Assembly (NCBI GenBank): GCA_945912145.1
Contig: CAMEBF010000007.1
Coordinates: 36,165 to 100,164, forward strand
DNA from: an uncultured Clostridia bacterium
GTDB lineage: Bacteria > Bacillota > Clostridia > Oscillospirales > Acutalibacteraceae
DNA length: 64,000 nt
Direction of reading: 5' to 3'
Both the position numbers and the translations under genes were made by a program. Numbering within the stretch: the stretch's first letter is position 1; every line of letters begins with the position of its first letter. Below the pieces are notes generated by a model that made no database searches, had not been told where the DNA came from, and worked only from the letters and a program-made list of their open reading frames with translations. Of the stretch, positions 8,068 to 17,634 are shown in pieces.

Positions 8068-8856
8068 ATGGTTGTTGTACTGTACGGGCTGATCGTTTTT
8101 GCGGCGTGCATGATCGGCTCGACCGTCGGCATCGGCGGCGGCGTGATCATCAAACCGCTGCTCGACGCGATCGGCTGCCATACCGTCGAGGTTGTCGGTT
8201 TCATTTCGTCCTGCTCCGTTTTTGCCATGAGCATCAGCTCGTCGCTCAAACATATCCGCTCCAAAACGCCTGTCAGCCCGAAGATCGTGCTGCTCGTGGC
8301 ACTCGGTTCTCTCGGCGGCGGCGTGATCGGACGCAAAATATTCGACGCGGTGTTTGAACGGGTCGATCAGGGAATGCTCAAGGGAATCCAAGCGGTGATC
8401 ATCGCCGCGTTCGTTGTGTTCGTCATCATCTATGTCAATACCAAAAACGCGAAAAAGTTCCGGATTAAGAATCCTGTTGCCATGATCCTGACGGGAACGA
8501 TGCTCGGCTTTCTGAGTGCTTTTCTCGGCATCGGCGGAGGGCTTATCAATACGACGTTTCTTGTCATGCTCTTTTCGTTTAACGTCAAGGAGAGCGCGGT
8601 CTATTCGGTCGCGATTATCTTTTTCAGTCAGCTCAGCCAGCTGACGACGGTTTTTCTTGATAACCGTTTTGAGCCATATACGCCTTATGCGCCGTATATC
8701 TTAGTTGCGATGGCGGCCGGCGTTATCGGCGGACTGGTCGGCTCGAAACTGAACAAAAAGTTCTCGAATAAGGTGATTACCCGAATTTTTTCCGTGACGC
8801 TGGTGTTCGTCGCGCTGGTGAATGTCTATAATGCCGTTCTTGGTTTTACTTCGTAA
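8068..8856 (+). CDS. TauE/SafE-family membrane permease
   Basis: 262 aa, about eight hydrophobic helices arranged as two homologous halves. Each half opens with the family's glycine-rich motif: STVGIGGGVIIKPLL near residue 25 and LSAFLGIGGGLINT near residue 150. Characterised members export sulfite, sulfoacetate or related organosulfonates across the cytoplasmic membrane; the substrate here is unknown, and no sulfur-metabolic neighbour helps. GGGAGGGG lies eight bases before the chosen ATG. It is a single gene followed by a hairpin cluster. Confidence 0.88.
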   Translation: MVVVLYGLIVFAACMIGSTVGIGGGVIIKPLLDAIGCHTVEVVGFISSCSVFAMSISSSLKHIRSKTPVSPKIVLLVALGSLGGGVIGRKIFDAVFERVDQGMLKGIQAVIIAAFVVFVIIYVNTKNAKKFRIKNPVAMILTGTMLGFLSAFLGIGGGLINTTFLVMLFSFNVKESAVYSVAIIFFSQLSQLTTVFLDNRFEPYTPYAPYILVAMAAGVIGGLVGSKLNKKFSNKVITRIFSVTLVFVALVNVYNAVLGFTS

Positions 8857-8876
8857 AAAAATATGAAAATTTCGGT

Positions 8877-9029
8877 CGAGCCTTTATAAAGGCTCGCGGG
8901 GTCAAGGGGCAGAGCCCCTGTCGCGCTCCGCAGACCGCGAAATCCCCTTGCCTTAATAAGCGCAGGAGGGTAGGAAAAACAGTCCGGTGAGACTGTTTTT
9001 CCGTAGGGAACCCTCGCCGGGGGTTCCCT
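8877..9029. repeat. cluster of intergenic hairpins
   Basis: This non-coding stretch holds successive inverted repeats: GAGCC-TTTATAAA-GGCTC (8878-8895), GGGGC-AGA-GCCCC, a perfect 12-bp stem (8973-8984 with 8991-9002) and a 9-bp stem AGGGAACCC/GGGTTCCCT (9005-9029). Elements of this look are common between genes in Oscillospirales genomes (recollection). The first may terminate the permease transcript; the rest resembles a repeat element. I see no gene. Confidence 0.65.
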
Positions 9030-9086
9030 GCAAAAAAAGAAAACCGCATATTTTTTGATGAAAGATAAAAAAGTCATATTTCCCTC

Positions 9087-9258
9087 TTGACAAACCCGGA
9101 CGTCTGTATTATAATAACTACGCAAAACAAAGAAGACGGCATCGCCGCGCTCACCTTGCGGATTCGATTTGTAAGGTTAATATCGGTTCGGGATTTCTCC
9201 CGGGCGGCTATTCTGTGAGTGCGGACATTTTGCGTCTGCGCTTTGTTTATTTTACCCG
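9087..9258 (+). promoter_or_regulatory. promoter and structured leader of infC-rpmI-rplT
   Basis: TTGACA (9087-9092), 17-base spacer and TATAAT (9110-9115) start a leader of about 140 bases. The beginning of the leader (AAACAAAG near 9125) can pair with CTTTGTTT near 9241, closing a large folded domain. In Firmicutes this operon is controlled by an L20-binding leader just upstream of infC; position and closing helix agree with that, but I did not verify the conserved core. Confidence 0.65.
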
Positions 9259-9270
9259 GAGGTGTTACAC

Positions 9271-9789
9271 ATCAGTACGAAGGAAATGCAGATCAATGAG
9301 GATATCCGCGACAGAGAGGTCCGTGTCGTCACGGACGGCGGCGAGCAGCTCGGCATCATGTCGGCGGCGGACGCGCTCAAAATCGCAACTCAGAGAAATC
9401 TCGATTTAGTTAAGATCGCTCCTCAGGCCAAACCGCCCGTATGCAAGATCATGGACTACGGCAAATATCGGTTTGAACAGCAGAAGCGCGAAAAGGAAGC
9501 AAAGAAGAACCAACATCAGATTGATATCAAGGAAGTTCAGCTTTCTCTTAATATCGACACGCATGACCTGGAAACCAAGGCCAATCATGCCAACAAGTTC
9601 CTCAAGCAGGGCAATAAAGTCAAAGTCTCCATCCGTTTCAGAGGCAGAGAGATGGCTCACCCCGAAAGAGGACATGAAATCATGGCAAAATTCGCGGAAA
9701 TGTGCGCCGAAAACGGCAACATTGAAAAACCCTCGAAGCTGGAAGGCCGTATGATGCTGATGTTCCTTGCCGCAAAACCGGTCAAATAA
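9271..9789 (+). CDS. infC: translation initiation factor IF-3
   Basis: 172 aa. The N-terminal domain ([43 protein letters not shown]) and the C-terminal domain ([19 protein letters not shown]) are complete. IF-3 binds the 30S subunit and checks start codon and initiator tRNA. The frame has a GTG at 9262, but this lies inside the ribosome site GGAGGTG (9258-9264). Correct spacing points to ATC at 9271, giving (M)[10 protein letters not shown] non-canonical AUU/AUC start is a known feature of infC and lets IF-3 repress its own translation. First gene of the infC-rpmI-rplT operon. Confidence 0.92.
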   Translation: MSTKEMQINEDIRDREVRVVTDGGEQLGIMSAADALKIATQRNLDLVKIAPQAKPPVCKIMDYGKYRFEQQKREKEAKKNQHQIDIKEVQLSLNIDTHDLETKANHANKFLKQGNKVKVSIRFRGREMAHPERGHEIMAKFAEMCAENGNIEKPSKLEGRMMLMFLAAKPVK

Positions 9790-9821
9790 TTCAGTACAAT
9801 ATTAAACAGGAGGAAATCATT

Positions 9822-10019
9822 ATGCCCAAAATCAAAACCAACAGCGGAGCGAAAAAGCGCTTTAAGCTTTCCAAGAACGGTAAGCCCATCCGTGCGCATG
9901 CATATAAGTCTCACATCCTCAACAAAAAAAGCACGAAGAGAAAAAGAAATCTGCGCAAGACGACCGTTGCCGATAAGACCAACGTAAAGCAGATCAAAAA
10001 GCTCATTCCTTACAAATAA
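9822..10019 (+). CDS. rpmI: 50S ribosomal protein L35
   Basis: 65 aa, highly basic, with the family pattern [20 protein letters not shown] at the start and [16 protein letters not shown] in the middle. L35 is a large-subunit protein. AGGAGG lies eight bases before the ATG. It sits 32 bases after infC and 24 bases before rplT, the conserved order of this operon. Confidence 0.97.
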   Translation: MPKIKTNSGAKKRFKLSKNGKPIRAHAYKSHILNKKSTKRKRNLRKTTVADKTNVKQIKKLIPYK

Positions 10020-10043
10020 TCAATACTCAGGAGGTAACTGACA

Positions 10044-10400
10044 ATGGCACGCATTAAAGGCGCTACGATGACTCGCAAGAGAAGAAATAAAGTATTAAAG
10101 CTCGCAAAGGGCTACTACGGCTCCAAATCCAGACTGTTCAAGACTGCGAAACAGGCCGTTATGAAGTCCGGCAACTACGCTTACATCGGCAGAAAGCAGA
10201 AGAAGAGAAACTTCCGCCGTCTCTGGATCACCAGAATCTCTGCCGCCTGCAAGCTCAACGGTATGAACTATTCCACGTTCATGAACGGCTTGAACAAGGC
10301 CGGCGTTACGCTGAACCGCAAGATGCTTTCCGAGATCGCAATCGCGGATCCCGCAGCGTTTACGGCTCTGACCGAGCAGGCAAAAGCAGCTCTTAAATAA
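10044..10400 (+). CDS. rplT: 50S ribosomal protein L20
   Basis: 118 aa, full length. It has the N-terminal basic extension [17 protein letters not shown] and the globular half with [20 protein letters not shown]20 binds 23S rRNA early in assembly and, in Firmicutes, represses this operon by binding the leader before infC. AGGAGGT precedes the ATG. Last gene of the operon, followed directly by a terminator. Confidence 0.97.
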   Translation: MARIKGATMTRKRRNKVLKLAKGYYGSKSRLFKTAKQAVMKSGNYAYIGRKQKKRNFRRLWITRISAACKLNGMNYSTFMNGLNKAGVTLNRKMLSEIAIADPAAFTALTEQAKAALK

Positions 10401-10415
10401 GCAGGAAATTGTGAC

Positions 10416-10440
10416 GGGAATGCTTTTGCATTCCCTTTTT
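10416..10440 (+). terminator. intrinsic terminator after rplT
   Basis: Perfect stem GGGAATGC-TTTT-GCATTCCC followed by TTTTT, 15 bases after the rplT stop. Confidence 0.88.
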
Positions 10441-10473
10441 CCGTTTTATGAGAGCAGGAGTTTGGACAGTAAA

Positions 10474-11259
10474 ATGATTCGGATTACAGCCAGAACCAAC
10501 GACAAAATCAAATACGCCGGCAAGCTCTGTCTGGACGCTTCCGAGCGTAAAAAAAGCGGCCTCTTTTTTCTTGAGGGGCTGCGTTTGTGCTGCGATGCCG
10601 TAAGAAGCGGCGTGCCGATTTGCGAGGTCTTCGTCACGGACGACGCGCTCAGCCGCTACGGGGAAGACTTGCGGTCGCTGCTCGAAGCCGGAAACGAGGT
10701 CTACGGCATCACCGAAGAGATTGCGCACAAGCTCGCGGATACCAAAAATCCGCAGGGCGTATTCTGCATTGCAAAAAAGCTTGACAAATTCCATAATATG
10801 GATAAAATAAACTATAATGGTATCTATATCGCGGTAGAGAATCTGCAAACGCCGGGAAACTTAGGCGCCGTGGCGCGGACGGCCGAAGCTTTGGGGCTTG
10901 ACGGTCTGATTGTCAGCGGCGGCTGCGATATCTTCAATCCGAAAGCGCAGCGCGCGGCAATGGGTTCGCTGCTGCGTCTGCCGGTGTATGAGATCGCAGA
11001 ACTTCCAGCGTTTCTTCGTCTGTGCGCCGACAAGGGAATGGCAACCTATGCCGCCGTTCCGGATGCCGACGCGCTTCCCGTTACGCAGATGGACAGAACC
11101 GGCGGACTTGTGTGTGTCATCGGCAATGAGGGCAACGGGCTGTCGGAGGAAGTCATCAGGGCTTGCCGCAGCGCGGTTACCATTCCGATGAAAGGAAGAG
11201 CGGAGTCGCTCAATGCGGCGGCCGCGGCGTCTGTGATCATGTGGGAGATGGTTCGATGA
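10474..11259 (+). CDS. TrmH/SpoU-family RNA 2'-O-methyltransferase
   Basis: About 261 aa. The N-terminal L30e-like substrate-binding half (KSGLFFLEGLRLCCDAV, EVFVTDDALSRYGED) is followed by a SPOUT knot domain with all three motifs: ENLQTPGNLGAVARTAEALG, VCVIGNEGNGLSEEV and IPMKGRAESLNAAAAASVIMWE. It should methylate ribose 2'-OH in rRNA with S-adenosylmethionine; the site is unknown. The preferred ATG at 10474 has a rather distant GGAG. Its stop overlaps the ATG of dprA, so the two are translationally coupled. Confidence 0.9.
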   Translation: MIRITARTNDKIKYAGKLCLDASERKKSGLFFLEGLRLCCDAVRSGVPICEVFVTDDALSRYGEDLRSLLEAGNEVYGITEEIAHKLADTKNPQGVFCIAKKLDKFHNMDKINYNGIYIAVENLQTPGNLGAVARTAEALGLDGLIVSGGCDIFNPKAQRAAMGSLLRLPVYEIAELPAFLRLCADKGMATYAAVPDADALPVTQMDRTGGLVCVIGNEGNGLSEEVIRACRSAVTIPMKGRAESLNAAAAASVIMWEMVR

Positions 11260-12512
11260 ACTGCCCGGTTGAATATTGGATCTGGCTGCAAAGAGCGTTC
11301 GGCGCGGGAAAACGTGCGGAGCGCATTCTCGAGCATTTCGGTGATCCCGAGACGCTGTATGAAGCGGGACGCAAGGAGTGGAGACTTTCGGGCATTCTGT
11401 CGGAAAAAGAGATGGAAAGTCTCACGCGCTTTAGCCCGTCGCAGTCGTATGACATCCTGCAGAACTGCCGGAAAAACGGTTGGCGCATCGTTCCGTTTGA
11501 CGATGAAGCCTATCCGCCTTTGCTGCGTGAGATCTGCGGTTATCCGCTGGTCTTGTATGTCTGGGGCGATACTTCCGTCTTGCAGGCAAAGGTCTGCATC
11601 GGCATGGTCGGCACACGGGACGCCTCCGATTACGGCGTTCAGGTCGCCGAAGCGCTTTCGTATTCTCTGGCGCAGGCCGGTGCAGTGATCGTCAGCGGCG
11701 GCGCGCTCGGTATCGATAAGGCGAGCCATCGCGGCGCGGTGATGGCAGGCGGACGGACCGTGGCAATTCTCGGCTGCGGACTGGGGCATCCCTATCTTGT
11801 GGAAAATGAAAAGATGCGCCGTGTGATCGCGCAGCACGGAGCCGTCATCAGCGAATATGAGCCGTTTTCACCGCCGACAAAGCACACCTTTCCCATCCGG
11901 AACCGCCTGATTTCAGGCATGAGCCTGGGAACGGTCGTCATTGAAGCGGGAGAGAAAAGCGGTTCGCTGATCACGGCGAGATTGGCTCTTGAGCAGGGAC
12001 GGGACGTTTTTGCCGTCCCCGGCGATATTACCAGCTCGAATTTTTTCGGGACAAACAGCCTGATACGGGACGGCGCAAGACCCGTATTCACGGCGATGGA
12101 CGTGCTCGACGGATATCTCCCCGAGTACGGCGAATACTTAAAGGCGGAAGACAGCTATCAACCGCTTCGCACGGCAAAAACGCAGTCTGCCGAACGGACT
12201 TCCGGAAAACCGAAGCCCAAAACGAAGAAGGAAAAGGAAAAACGCAAAACGGCGGCGGAACGAAAAGAGCCGCCCGGACAAGAAGAGAAGAAAAATGAAG
12301 TAAAATCGAAGCCTCAGCTCCCGTCCTATGCGACGGAAAACGCCAAAAAGCTTTTTGCGGTCATGACGAACGAGCCGAGACTTGCCGACGAACTGGTAAC
12401 GGCGTCGGGACTGCCCGTGCAGGATGTGCTCTCGTCCCTGACGGAACTGGAGCTGTACGCGCTCGTTACCCTGCACAGCGGAAAACGCTATTCTTTAAAA
12501 ACTGAACAGTAG
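11256..12512 (+). CDS. dprA: DNA-processing protein DprA
   Basis: 418 aa. An N-terminal SAM-like region (residues 1-70) is followed by the DprA Rossmann fold with GMVGTRDASDYG, IVSGGALGIDKASH, RNRLISGMSLGTVVIEAGEKSGSLITARLALEQGRDVFAVPG. A Lys/Glu-rich linker of about 60 residues leads to a C-terminal winged helix (EPRLADELVTASGLPVQDVLSSLTELELYALV). DprA loads RecA on incoming single-stranded DNA in transformation. ATG 11256 overlaps the preceding stop (ATGA). The charged linker is longer than usual. topA follows 10 bases later, a common Firmicutes order. Confidence 0.95.
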   Translation: MNCPVEYWIWLQRAFGAGKRAERILEHFGDPETLYEAGRKEWRLSGILSEKEMESLTRFSPSQSYDILQNCRKNGWRIVPFDDEAYPPLLREICGYPLVLYVWGDTSVLQAKVCIGMVGTRDASDYGVQVAEALSYSLAQAGAVIVSGGALGIDKASHRGAVMAGGRTVAILGCGLGHPYLVENEKMRRVIAQHGAVISEYEPFSPPTKHTFPIRNRLISGMSLGTVVIEAGEKSGSLITARLALEQGRDVFAVPGDITSSNFFGTNSLIRDGARPVFTAMDVLDGYLPEYGEYLKAEDSYQPLRTAKTQSAERTSGKPKPKTKKEKEKRKTAAERKEPPGQEEKKNEVKSKPQLPSYATENAKKLFAVMTNEPRLADELVTASGLPVQDVLSSLTELELYALVTLHSGKRYSLKTEQ

Positions 12513-12522
12513 GATTGATGAT

Positions 12523-14646
12523 ATGTCAAAATTAGTCATAGTGGAGTCTCCCACCAAGGCGGGGACAATCAAAAAATATTTGGGAAGCGGATACGAAGTC
12601 AAGGCCTCGATGGGTCACGTCCGCGACCTGTATCCCTCGAAGCTGAGCGTCGACGTCGCGCATGATTTTGCGCCGAAGTACGTCGTCATCAAGGGAAAAG
12701 AAAAGCTTGTCAAGGAGCTGACGGAGCTTGCGAAAAAGAGCGATGAAGTCTATCTCGCGACCGACCCGGACCGTGAGGGTGAAGCGATTTCCTGGCATCT
12801 TGCGACGCTGTTGGGTCTCGATCTCGAGAAGACCAAGCGCGTCAAGTTCAACGAAATCAATAAAGCTAGCGTGCAGAACGGCATGGAGCATCCGTCGAAA
12901 ATCGACATGGATCTCGTCAACGCGCAGCAGGCGCGCCGCATTCTCGACCGCCTTGTCGGCTATCGCCTGAGCCCGTTCATCTCGCAGAAGATCCGCCGCG
13001 GTCTTTCGGCGGGACGCGTACAGAGCGTCGCCGTCCGTCTGATCGTTGACAGGGAAGAGGAGATCAACGCCTTTGTGCCCGAAGAGTACTGGTCGCTGAC
13101 CGCAAAGCTCTCCGCGCCGCATTCGAGAAAGCTCTTCAAGGCCGCTTTTGTCGGCGACGAAACGGGCAAAGTCAAGCTCGAAAACAAAGAACAGACCGAT
13201 TCCTATGTGGTGCGTCTCGACGGCGCGACCTATACGGTGGACAGCATTAAAAAGGGCGTCCGCAAAAAACAGCCCATGCCGCCGTTCATCACCTCCACGC
13301 TTCAGCAGGAGGCGTCCCATAAGCTCGGCTTTACCTCAAAACGCACGATGAAGATCGCGCAGGAGCTGTACGAAGGTATCGACGTGCCCGGCTACGGCTC
13401 CATCGGTCTGATCACCTATATGAGAACGGACTCGCTTCGTATTTCCGAGGAGTCGAGAAAAGCCGGCAACGACTATATTTTAAAGACCTACGGCGAAAAA
13501 TATCTCCCCGAAAAACCGCGCTATTTCAAGCAGAAAGGCCGTTTGCAGGACGGTCATGAGGCGATCCGTCCGACCGTTCCGGGGCTTACGCCTGCCGAAG
13601 CAAAAGGCGCGCTGACGGCGGAGCAGTATAAATTATACGATCTGATCTGGAAGCGCTTCATCGCGAGCCTGATGGTCAACTGCCTGCAGGACACCGTCAA
13701 GGTCGAGATCAAGGCGCAGAAAGAGGGTGCCGAGGGCTTCTGCCTCTTCTCCGCAAGCGGCTATTCCGTCAAGTTTGACGGCTTTACCGTACTCTATCAG
13801 GCGGACGACGAGGAAGAAAGCGAAAACCATATGCCCGAAATGAAAGAGGGCGACCTCCTGAAATTCAAGGAGCTGTTACCCGAACAGCATTTCACGCAGC
13901 CTCCGGCTCGCTATACCGAAGCGTCGCTGATTAAAGTGCTGGAAGAGACCGGCGTCGGTCGTCCGAGCACCTACGCGACGATCATCTCCACGATCACGGC
14001 GAGAAATTATGTCGTACGTGAGCGCAAACAGCTCAAGCCTACGGAACTGGGCGTTGCGACGACCAAACTCCTGAAAGAGCAGTTCCCGAAGATCGTCAAT
14101 ACAAAATTTACCGCCGGCATGGAGACCAACCTCGACGAGGTAGAGGCAGGAAACATGGACTATATCGCCATGTTGCACGATTTTTACGGCGAGTTTGAGG
14201 ATACGCTGACCAAGGCGAAGGACGCGATGGCAGGCGTGAAGATTCAGCTTGAAGAGGATAAAACCGATATTCCGTGCGAGAAGTGCGGACGCAACATGGT
14301 TATCAAGGTTGGGCGGTTCGGCAAATTTTTGGCCTGTCCCGGCTATCCCGAATGCAAAAATACCAAGCCCTATGTCGAACACACGGCGGGCAAATGTCCG
14401 GTGTGCGGCGGCGAGGTCATCGGCAAAAAGTCGAAAAAAGGCCATACGTTCTTCGGCTGCGGCAATTATCCCGACTGCCATTTCATGACATGGGATACGC
14501 CGACGGCGGAAGAGTGTCCGCAGTGCGGCAAAACACTCTTTAAGGCCAGAGGCGGCGTGATTCATTGCCTTGCCGAGGGCTGCGGCTACGAGCGAAAATC
14601 GGCAAGGGGCAAAAAGAGTGACGACGCGGAGAATGACGATGCATAA
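12523..14646 (+). CDS. topA: DNA topoisomerase I
   Basis: 707 aa type IA topoisomerase. The Toprim domain opens with LVIVESPTKAGTIKKYLG and contains ATDPDREGEAISWHL. The catalytic tyrosine is in GLITYMRTDSLRI. ETGVGRPSTYATIISTI belongs to the cleavage core. The C-terminus carries three zinc-ribbon repeats: CEKCG...CPGYPEC, CPVCG...CGNYPDC and CPQCG...CLAEGCGY. The enzyme relaxes negative supercoils. The ATG at 12523 follows the dprA stop by 10 bases, and the end overlaps trmFO by 8 bases. Confidence 0.97.
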   Translation: MSKLVIVESPTKAGTIKKYLGSGYEVKASMGHVRDLYPSKLSVDVAHDFAPKYVVIKGKEKLVKELTELAKKSDEVYLATDPDREGEAISWHLATLLGLDLEKTKRVKFNEINKASVQNGMEHPSKIDMDLVNAQQARRILDRLVGYRLSPFISQKIRRGLSAGRVQSVAVRLIVDREEEINAFVPEEYWSLTAKLSAPHSRKLFKAAFVGDETGKVKLENKEQTDSYVVRLDGATYTVDSIKKGVRKKQPMPPFITSTLQQEASHKLGFTSKRTMKIAQELYEGIDVPGYGSIGLITYMRTDSLRISEESRKAGNDYILKTYGEKYLPEKPRYFKQKGRLQDGHEAIRPTVPGLTPAEAKGALTAEQYKLYDLIWKRFIASLMVNCLQDTVKVEIKAQKEGAEGFCLFSASGYSVKFDGFTVLYQADDEEESENHMPEMKEGDLLKFKELLPEQHFTQPPARYTEASLIKVLEETGVGRPSTYATIISTITARNYVVRERKQLKPTELGVATTKLLKEQFPKIVNTKFTAGMETNLDEVEAGNMDYIAMLHDFYGEFEDTLTKAKDAMAGVKIQLEEDKTDIPCEKCGRNMVIKVGRFGKFLACPGYPECKNTKPYVEHTAGKCPVCGGEVIGKKSKKGHTFFGCGNYPDCHFMTWDTPTAEECPQCGKTLFKARGGVIHCLAEGCGYERKSARGKKSDDAENDDA

Positions 14647-15949
14647 GGCGGCGGTGATCGGCGGCGGCTTTGCCGGCGTGGAATGCGCCTCACAGCTCGC
14701 CGCAAGAGGAATCGCCGTAGACCTCTTTGAAATGAAACCGAAGCGGTTTTCTCCGGCACACAAAAGCGAAAATCTGTGCGAACTCGTCTGCTCGAATTCG
14801 TTCAAGGCCATGCGGACGGAATCGGCTTCGGGGCTCTTAAAAGCGGAAATGAAAAGGCTCGGCAGCGTCACCGTGGCGTGCGCCGAACAGTCCGCCGTTC
14901 CGGCAGGCGGCGCGTTGGCGGTCGATCGCGATGTCTTTTCGTCTCTTGTGACTCAAACAATCGCGTCCAACGATTTGATTCATGTCATCCGCGAAGAAGT
15001 CAGTTCGATTCCCGATTCATACGACGCCGTGATTGTCGCGGCAGGTCCTCTGATGTCGGATGCGCTTGCCGAAAGCGTCAGGAGCCTCACGGGCAACGAC
15101 TTTTTAAGCTTTTTTGATGCGGCGGCGCCTGTTGTCGAAGCAGACAGCGTTGATATGGAGCGAGCGTTCTGCCAGTCGCGTTATGACCGCGGCGGCGAGG
15201 ACGATTACATCAACTGCCCGATGAACCGTGAGGAATACGAGGCGTTTTACGATGCGCTGATTCACGCCGAAATCGCCGAACTTCACGAGTTTGATAAAAA
15301 ACATATTTACGAGGGCTGTATGCCCATTGAAATTATGGCGAAGCGCGGCGCAGACACGATCCGTTTCGGGCCGTTAAAGCCCGTAGGACTTCGTGATCCC
15401 CACACGGGACACCGTCCGTGGGCGGTTCTGCAGCTGCGCAAGGAGAATCGTGCGGGTACGATGCTCAATCTCGTCGGCTTTCAGACGAATCTGAAATTCC
15501 CTGAACAGAAACGGGTTTTTTCGATGATTCCGGCACTGCATGACGCGGAATTTGTACGTTACGGCGTGATGCACCGCAATACATTTCTCGATTCGCCGCG
15601 TCTTTTGAACGCTGATTTTTCGATGAAAGAGCACCCCGAAATTTTCTTCGCCGGGCAGATTACAGGCGTTGAGGGCTATATGGAGTCCGCCGCCGCAGGG
15701 ATCATGGCGGGCATCAACGCCGCAAGACGGATTCTCGGTGAAGAGACTCTCGTCCTGCCGCCGGAAACGATGATCGGCGCGCTGTCGCGATACATCAGCG
15801 ACCCCTTTGTAGCGAATTTTCAGCCGATGGGCGCGTCATTCGGCCTTCTGCCGTCCCTGCCGGAACGCATCCGGGATAAAAAAGAGCGGTATTCCATGTT
15901 GGCATCGCGCAGCCTTGCCATGATGGAAGAAATTTGCAAAACCATATAA
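14639..15949 (+). CDS. trmFO: methylenetetrahydrofolate-tRNA-(uracil-5-)-methyltransferase TrmFO
   Basis: 436 aa flavoprotein. The FAD-binding loop is AVIGGGFAGVECASQLA. The GidA-like signature continues with MKPKRFSPAHKSENLCELVCSNS, GALAVDR, and FAGQITGVEGYMESAAAGIMAGINAAR near the end. It forms m5U54 of tRNA with methylenetetrahydrofolate as carbon donor. ATG at 14639 is chosen because GGAG (14628-14631) is seven bases upstream; the ATG at 14633 is too close. It overlaps the topA end, so coupling is likely. Confidence 0.96.
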   Translation: MHKAAVIGGGFAGVECASQLAARGIAVDLFEMKPKRFSPAHKSENLCELVCSNSFKAMRTESASGLLKAEMKRLGSVTVACAEQSAVPAGGALAVDRDVFSSLVTQTIASNDLIHVIREEVSSIPDSYDAVIVAAGPLMSDALAESVRSLTGNDFLSFFDAAAPVVEADSVDMERAFCQSRYDRGGEDDYINCPMNREEYEAFYDALIHAEIAELHEFDKKHIYEGCMPIEIMAKRGADTIRFGPLKPVGLRDPHTGHRPWAVLQLRKENRAGTMLNLVGFQTNLKFPEQKRVFSMIPALHDAEFVRYGVMHRNTFLDSPRLLNADFSMKEHPEIFFAGQITGVEGYMESAAAGIMAGINAARRILGEETLVLPPETMIGALSRYISDPFVANFQPMGASFGLLPSLPERIRDKKERYSMLASRSLAMMEEICKTI

Positions 15950-15961
15950 GAAGATGAAAAA

Positions 15962-16636
15962 ATGAGTGTTTTTGAACAGATAATCGGATATACTTTTCAT
16001 GACGAAAGCCTCCTGCAAACGGCGCTGACGCATTCGTCCTTCGCGAATGAAATGGGCGGCAAACTGTCGTTCAACGAGCGTCTCGAGTTTTTGGGCGATT
16101 CCGTTTTAGGCATGATCACGGCGGAGTATTTATATAAAACGCACCCCGAAATGCCCGAAGGCCAATTGACGAAGCTGCGCGCTTCCTTGGTCTGCGAAAA
16201 ATCGCTGCATAAATTCGCGCAGTCCATCAAGCTCGGCGAATTTATGAATCTCGGCAAGGGCGAAGTGAACACGGGAGGACGTCAGCGTCCGTCCATTCTC
16301 GCCGATGCGTTCGAGTCACTGATTGCGGCGATCTATCTCGACGCCGGCTTCGAGGAAGCGAAAAAATTCGTGCTCGGTTTTATCTCGCAGGCGGCGATTG
16401 AAGAGCCGGACATCAGCGATTATAAGAGCGCGCTTCAGGAGATCGTGCAGAAGAATCACGGCGAAATTTTAGAATATTTCATGGTGGGCGAATCCGGCCC
16501 CGATCATAATAAAACCTTCCTTGTCGAGGTGCGGCTGAACAGCAACGTCATCGGCACCGGCGAAGGACACAGCAAAAAGCAGGCGGAGCAGATGGCGGCG
16601 AAGCAGGCGCTTCACCTGATGGGCGTCAAGGTATGA
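15962..16636 (+). CDS. rnc: ribonuclease III
   Basis: 224 aa. The catalytic signature NERLEFLGDSVLGMITAEYLY (Glu/Asp metal ligands) lies near residue 40, and DAFESLIAAIYLDAGFE holds the second acidic pair. A double-stranded RNA-binding domain occupies residues 150-224 (YKSALQEIVQKNHG, GTGEGHSKKQAEQMAAKQAL). RNase III processes rRNA precursors and structured RNAs. It overlaps the next gene by four bases and stands in the conserved rnc-radical SAM-smc-ftsY order. Confidence 0.97.
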   Translation: MSVFEQIIGYTFHDESLLQTALTHSSFANEMGGKLSFNERLEFLGDSVLGMITAEYLYKTHPEMPEGQLTKLRASLVCEKSLHKFAQSIKLGEFMNLGKGEVNTGGRQRPSILADAFESLIAAIYLDAGFEEAKKFVLGFISQAAIEEPDISDYKSALQEIVQKNHGEILEYFMVGESGPDHNKTFLVEVRLNSNVIGTGEGHSKKQAEQMAAKQALHLMGVKV

Positions 16637-17633
16637 AGCATATCAATGCGGCGCTTTTCGTGCCGCATGAGGGCTGTCCGCACCGATGCAGCTTCTGCAA
16701 CCAAAAGACGATCTCCGGGCAGTCGAAACGCTTGACGAAAAACGATATTGACGAAGTCGCCGCGATTGCCGCCAAAGGGAATTACGACCGAAAAAACAGC
16801 GAAATTGCCTTTTTCGGCGGCAGCTTTACCGCGATTGACCGCGACTATATGACCTATCTTTTGGAATCCGCCTATCCGTATGTCCGTGAGGGGCTTTTCG
16901 GCGGCATTCGGTGCTCGACAAGACCCGACGCCATTGACGAAGAGATTCTTTCGATCCTGAAAAAATACGGCGTGACGGCAATCGAGCTCGGCGCGCAGAG
17001 TATGTCCGACCACGTTCTCGCCATGAATGAACGGGGACACACGGCAGAGGATGTTGTCCGCGCATCGTCCCTGATCCGGGAGAACGGCTTTGAACTGGGC
17101 TTGCAGATGATGACGGGACTATACGGCAGTGATAACGAAACGGACATCCGGACGGCGAAGCAGCTGATCGCCCTGAAACCCGACACAGCGCGTATCTATC
17201 CGACGGTCGTGCTCGAGCATACTCATCTTGCGGATTTGTACCGTTCCGGCGATTCCGTCCGCAGACGACGGAAGAAGCGGTCGGGCTTTGCAGCGTTCTG
17301 CTGCCGATGTTTCAGAAAAGCGGCATCCGCGTGATCCGTTTGGGGCTTCATTCCGGCGGTCAGGTGGAAGAGGGATTTTTGGCCGGTGCGTATCATCCCG
17401 CCTTTCGGGAGCTGTGCGAAAGCCGCATCTATCTCAATCAGGTAAAAGAAATTTTAGATGAAAATCCGATAACGGGAAATGTTATCATCACCGTCTGCCC
17501 GACGGAAATTTCCAAAATGATCGGGCAGAAAAAGACGAATATCAGGTTGCTTGCGGAAATGGGCGTGACGGCTCGCGTCCGCGGCGACGGCGGCCTCAGA
17601 CCCTATGAGGTTCGCCTGCAATGCGAGGAGTAA
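16633..17633 (+). pseudogene. radical SAM protein of the rnc-smc cluster, frameshifted
   Basis: The first part (16633 to about 17252) reads as a radical SAM domain with CPHRCSFCNQ (CxxxCxxC, Fe-S ligands), AFFGGSFTAID and a TIM-barrel core. After LADLYRSG the frame is wrong; the expected continuation RPQTTEEAVGLCSVLLPMFQ resumes in another frame at about 17256 and runs to 17633. One base appears to be missing near 17251-17253 (GGCGA-TTCCGT would give G-[D/E]-F-R-P). Orthologues in Clostridia are Elp3-like radical SAM proteins of unknown substrate between rnc and smc. A sequencing error is as likely as real inactivation. Confidence 0.85.
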
Positions 17634-17634
17634 T

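Noticed and set aside
10393..10848. 151-codon minus-strand frame over the rplT terminator
   Set aside because: Antisense to the TrmH-family gene and across a terminator; no ribosome site or family pattern.
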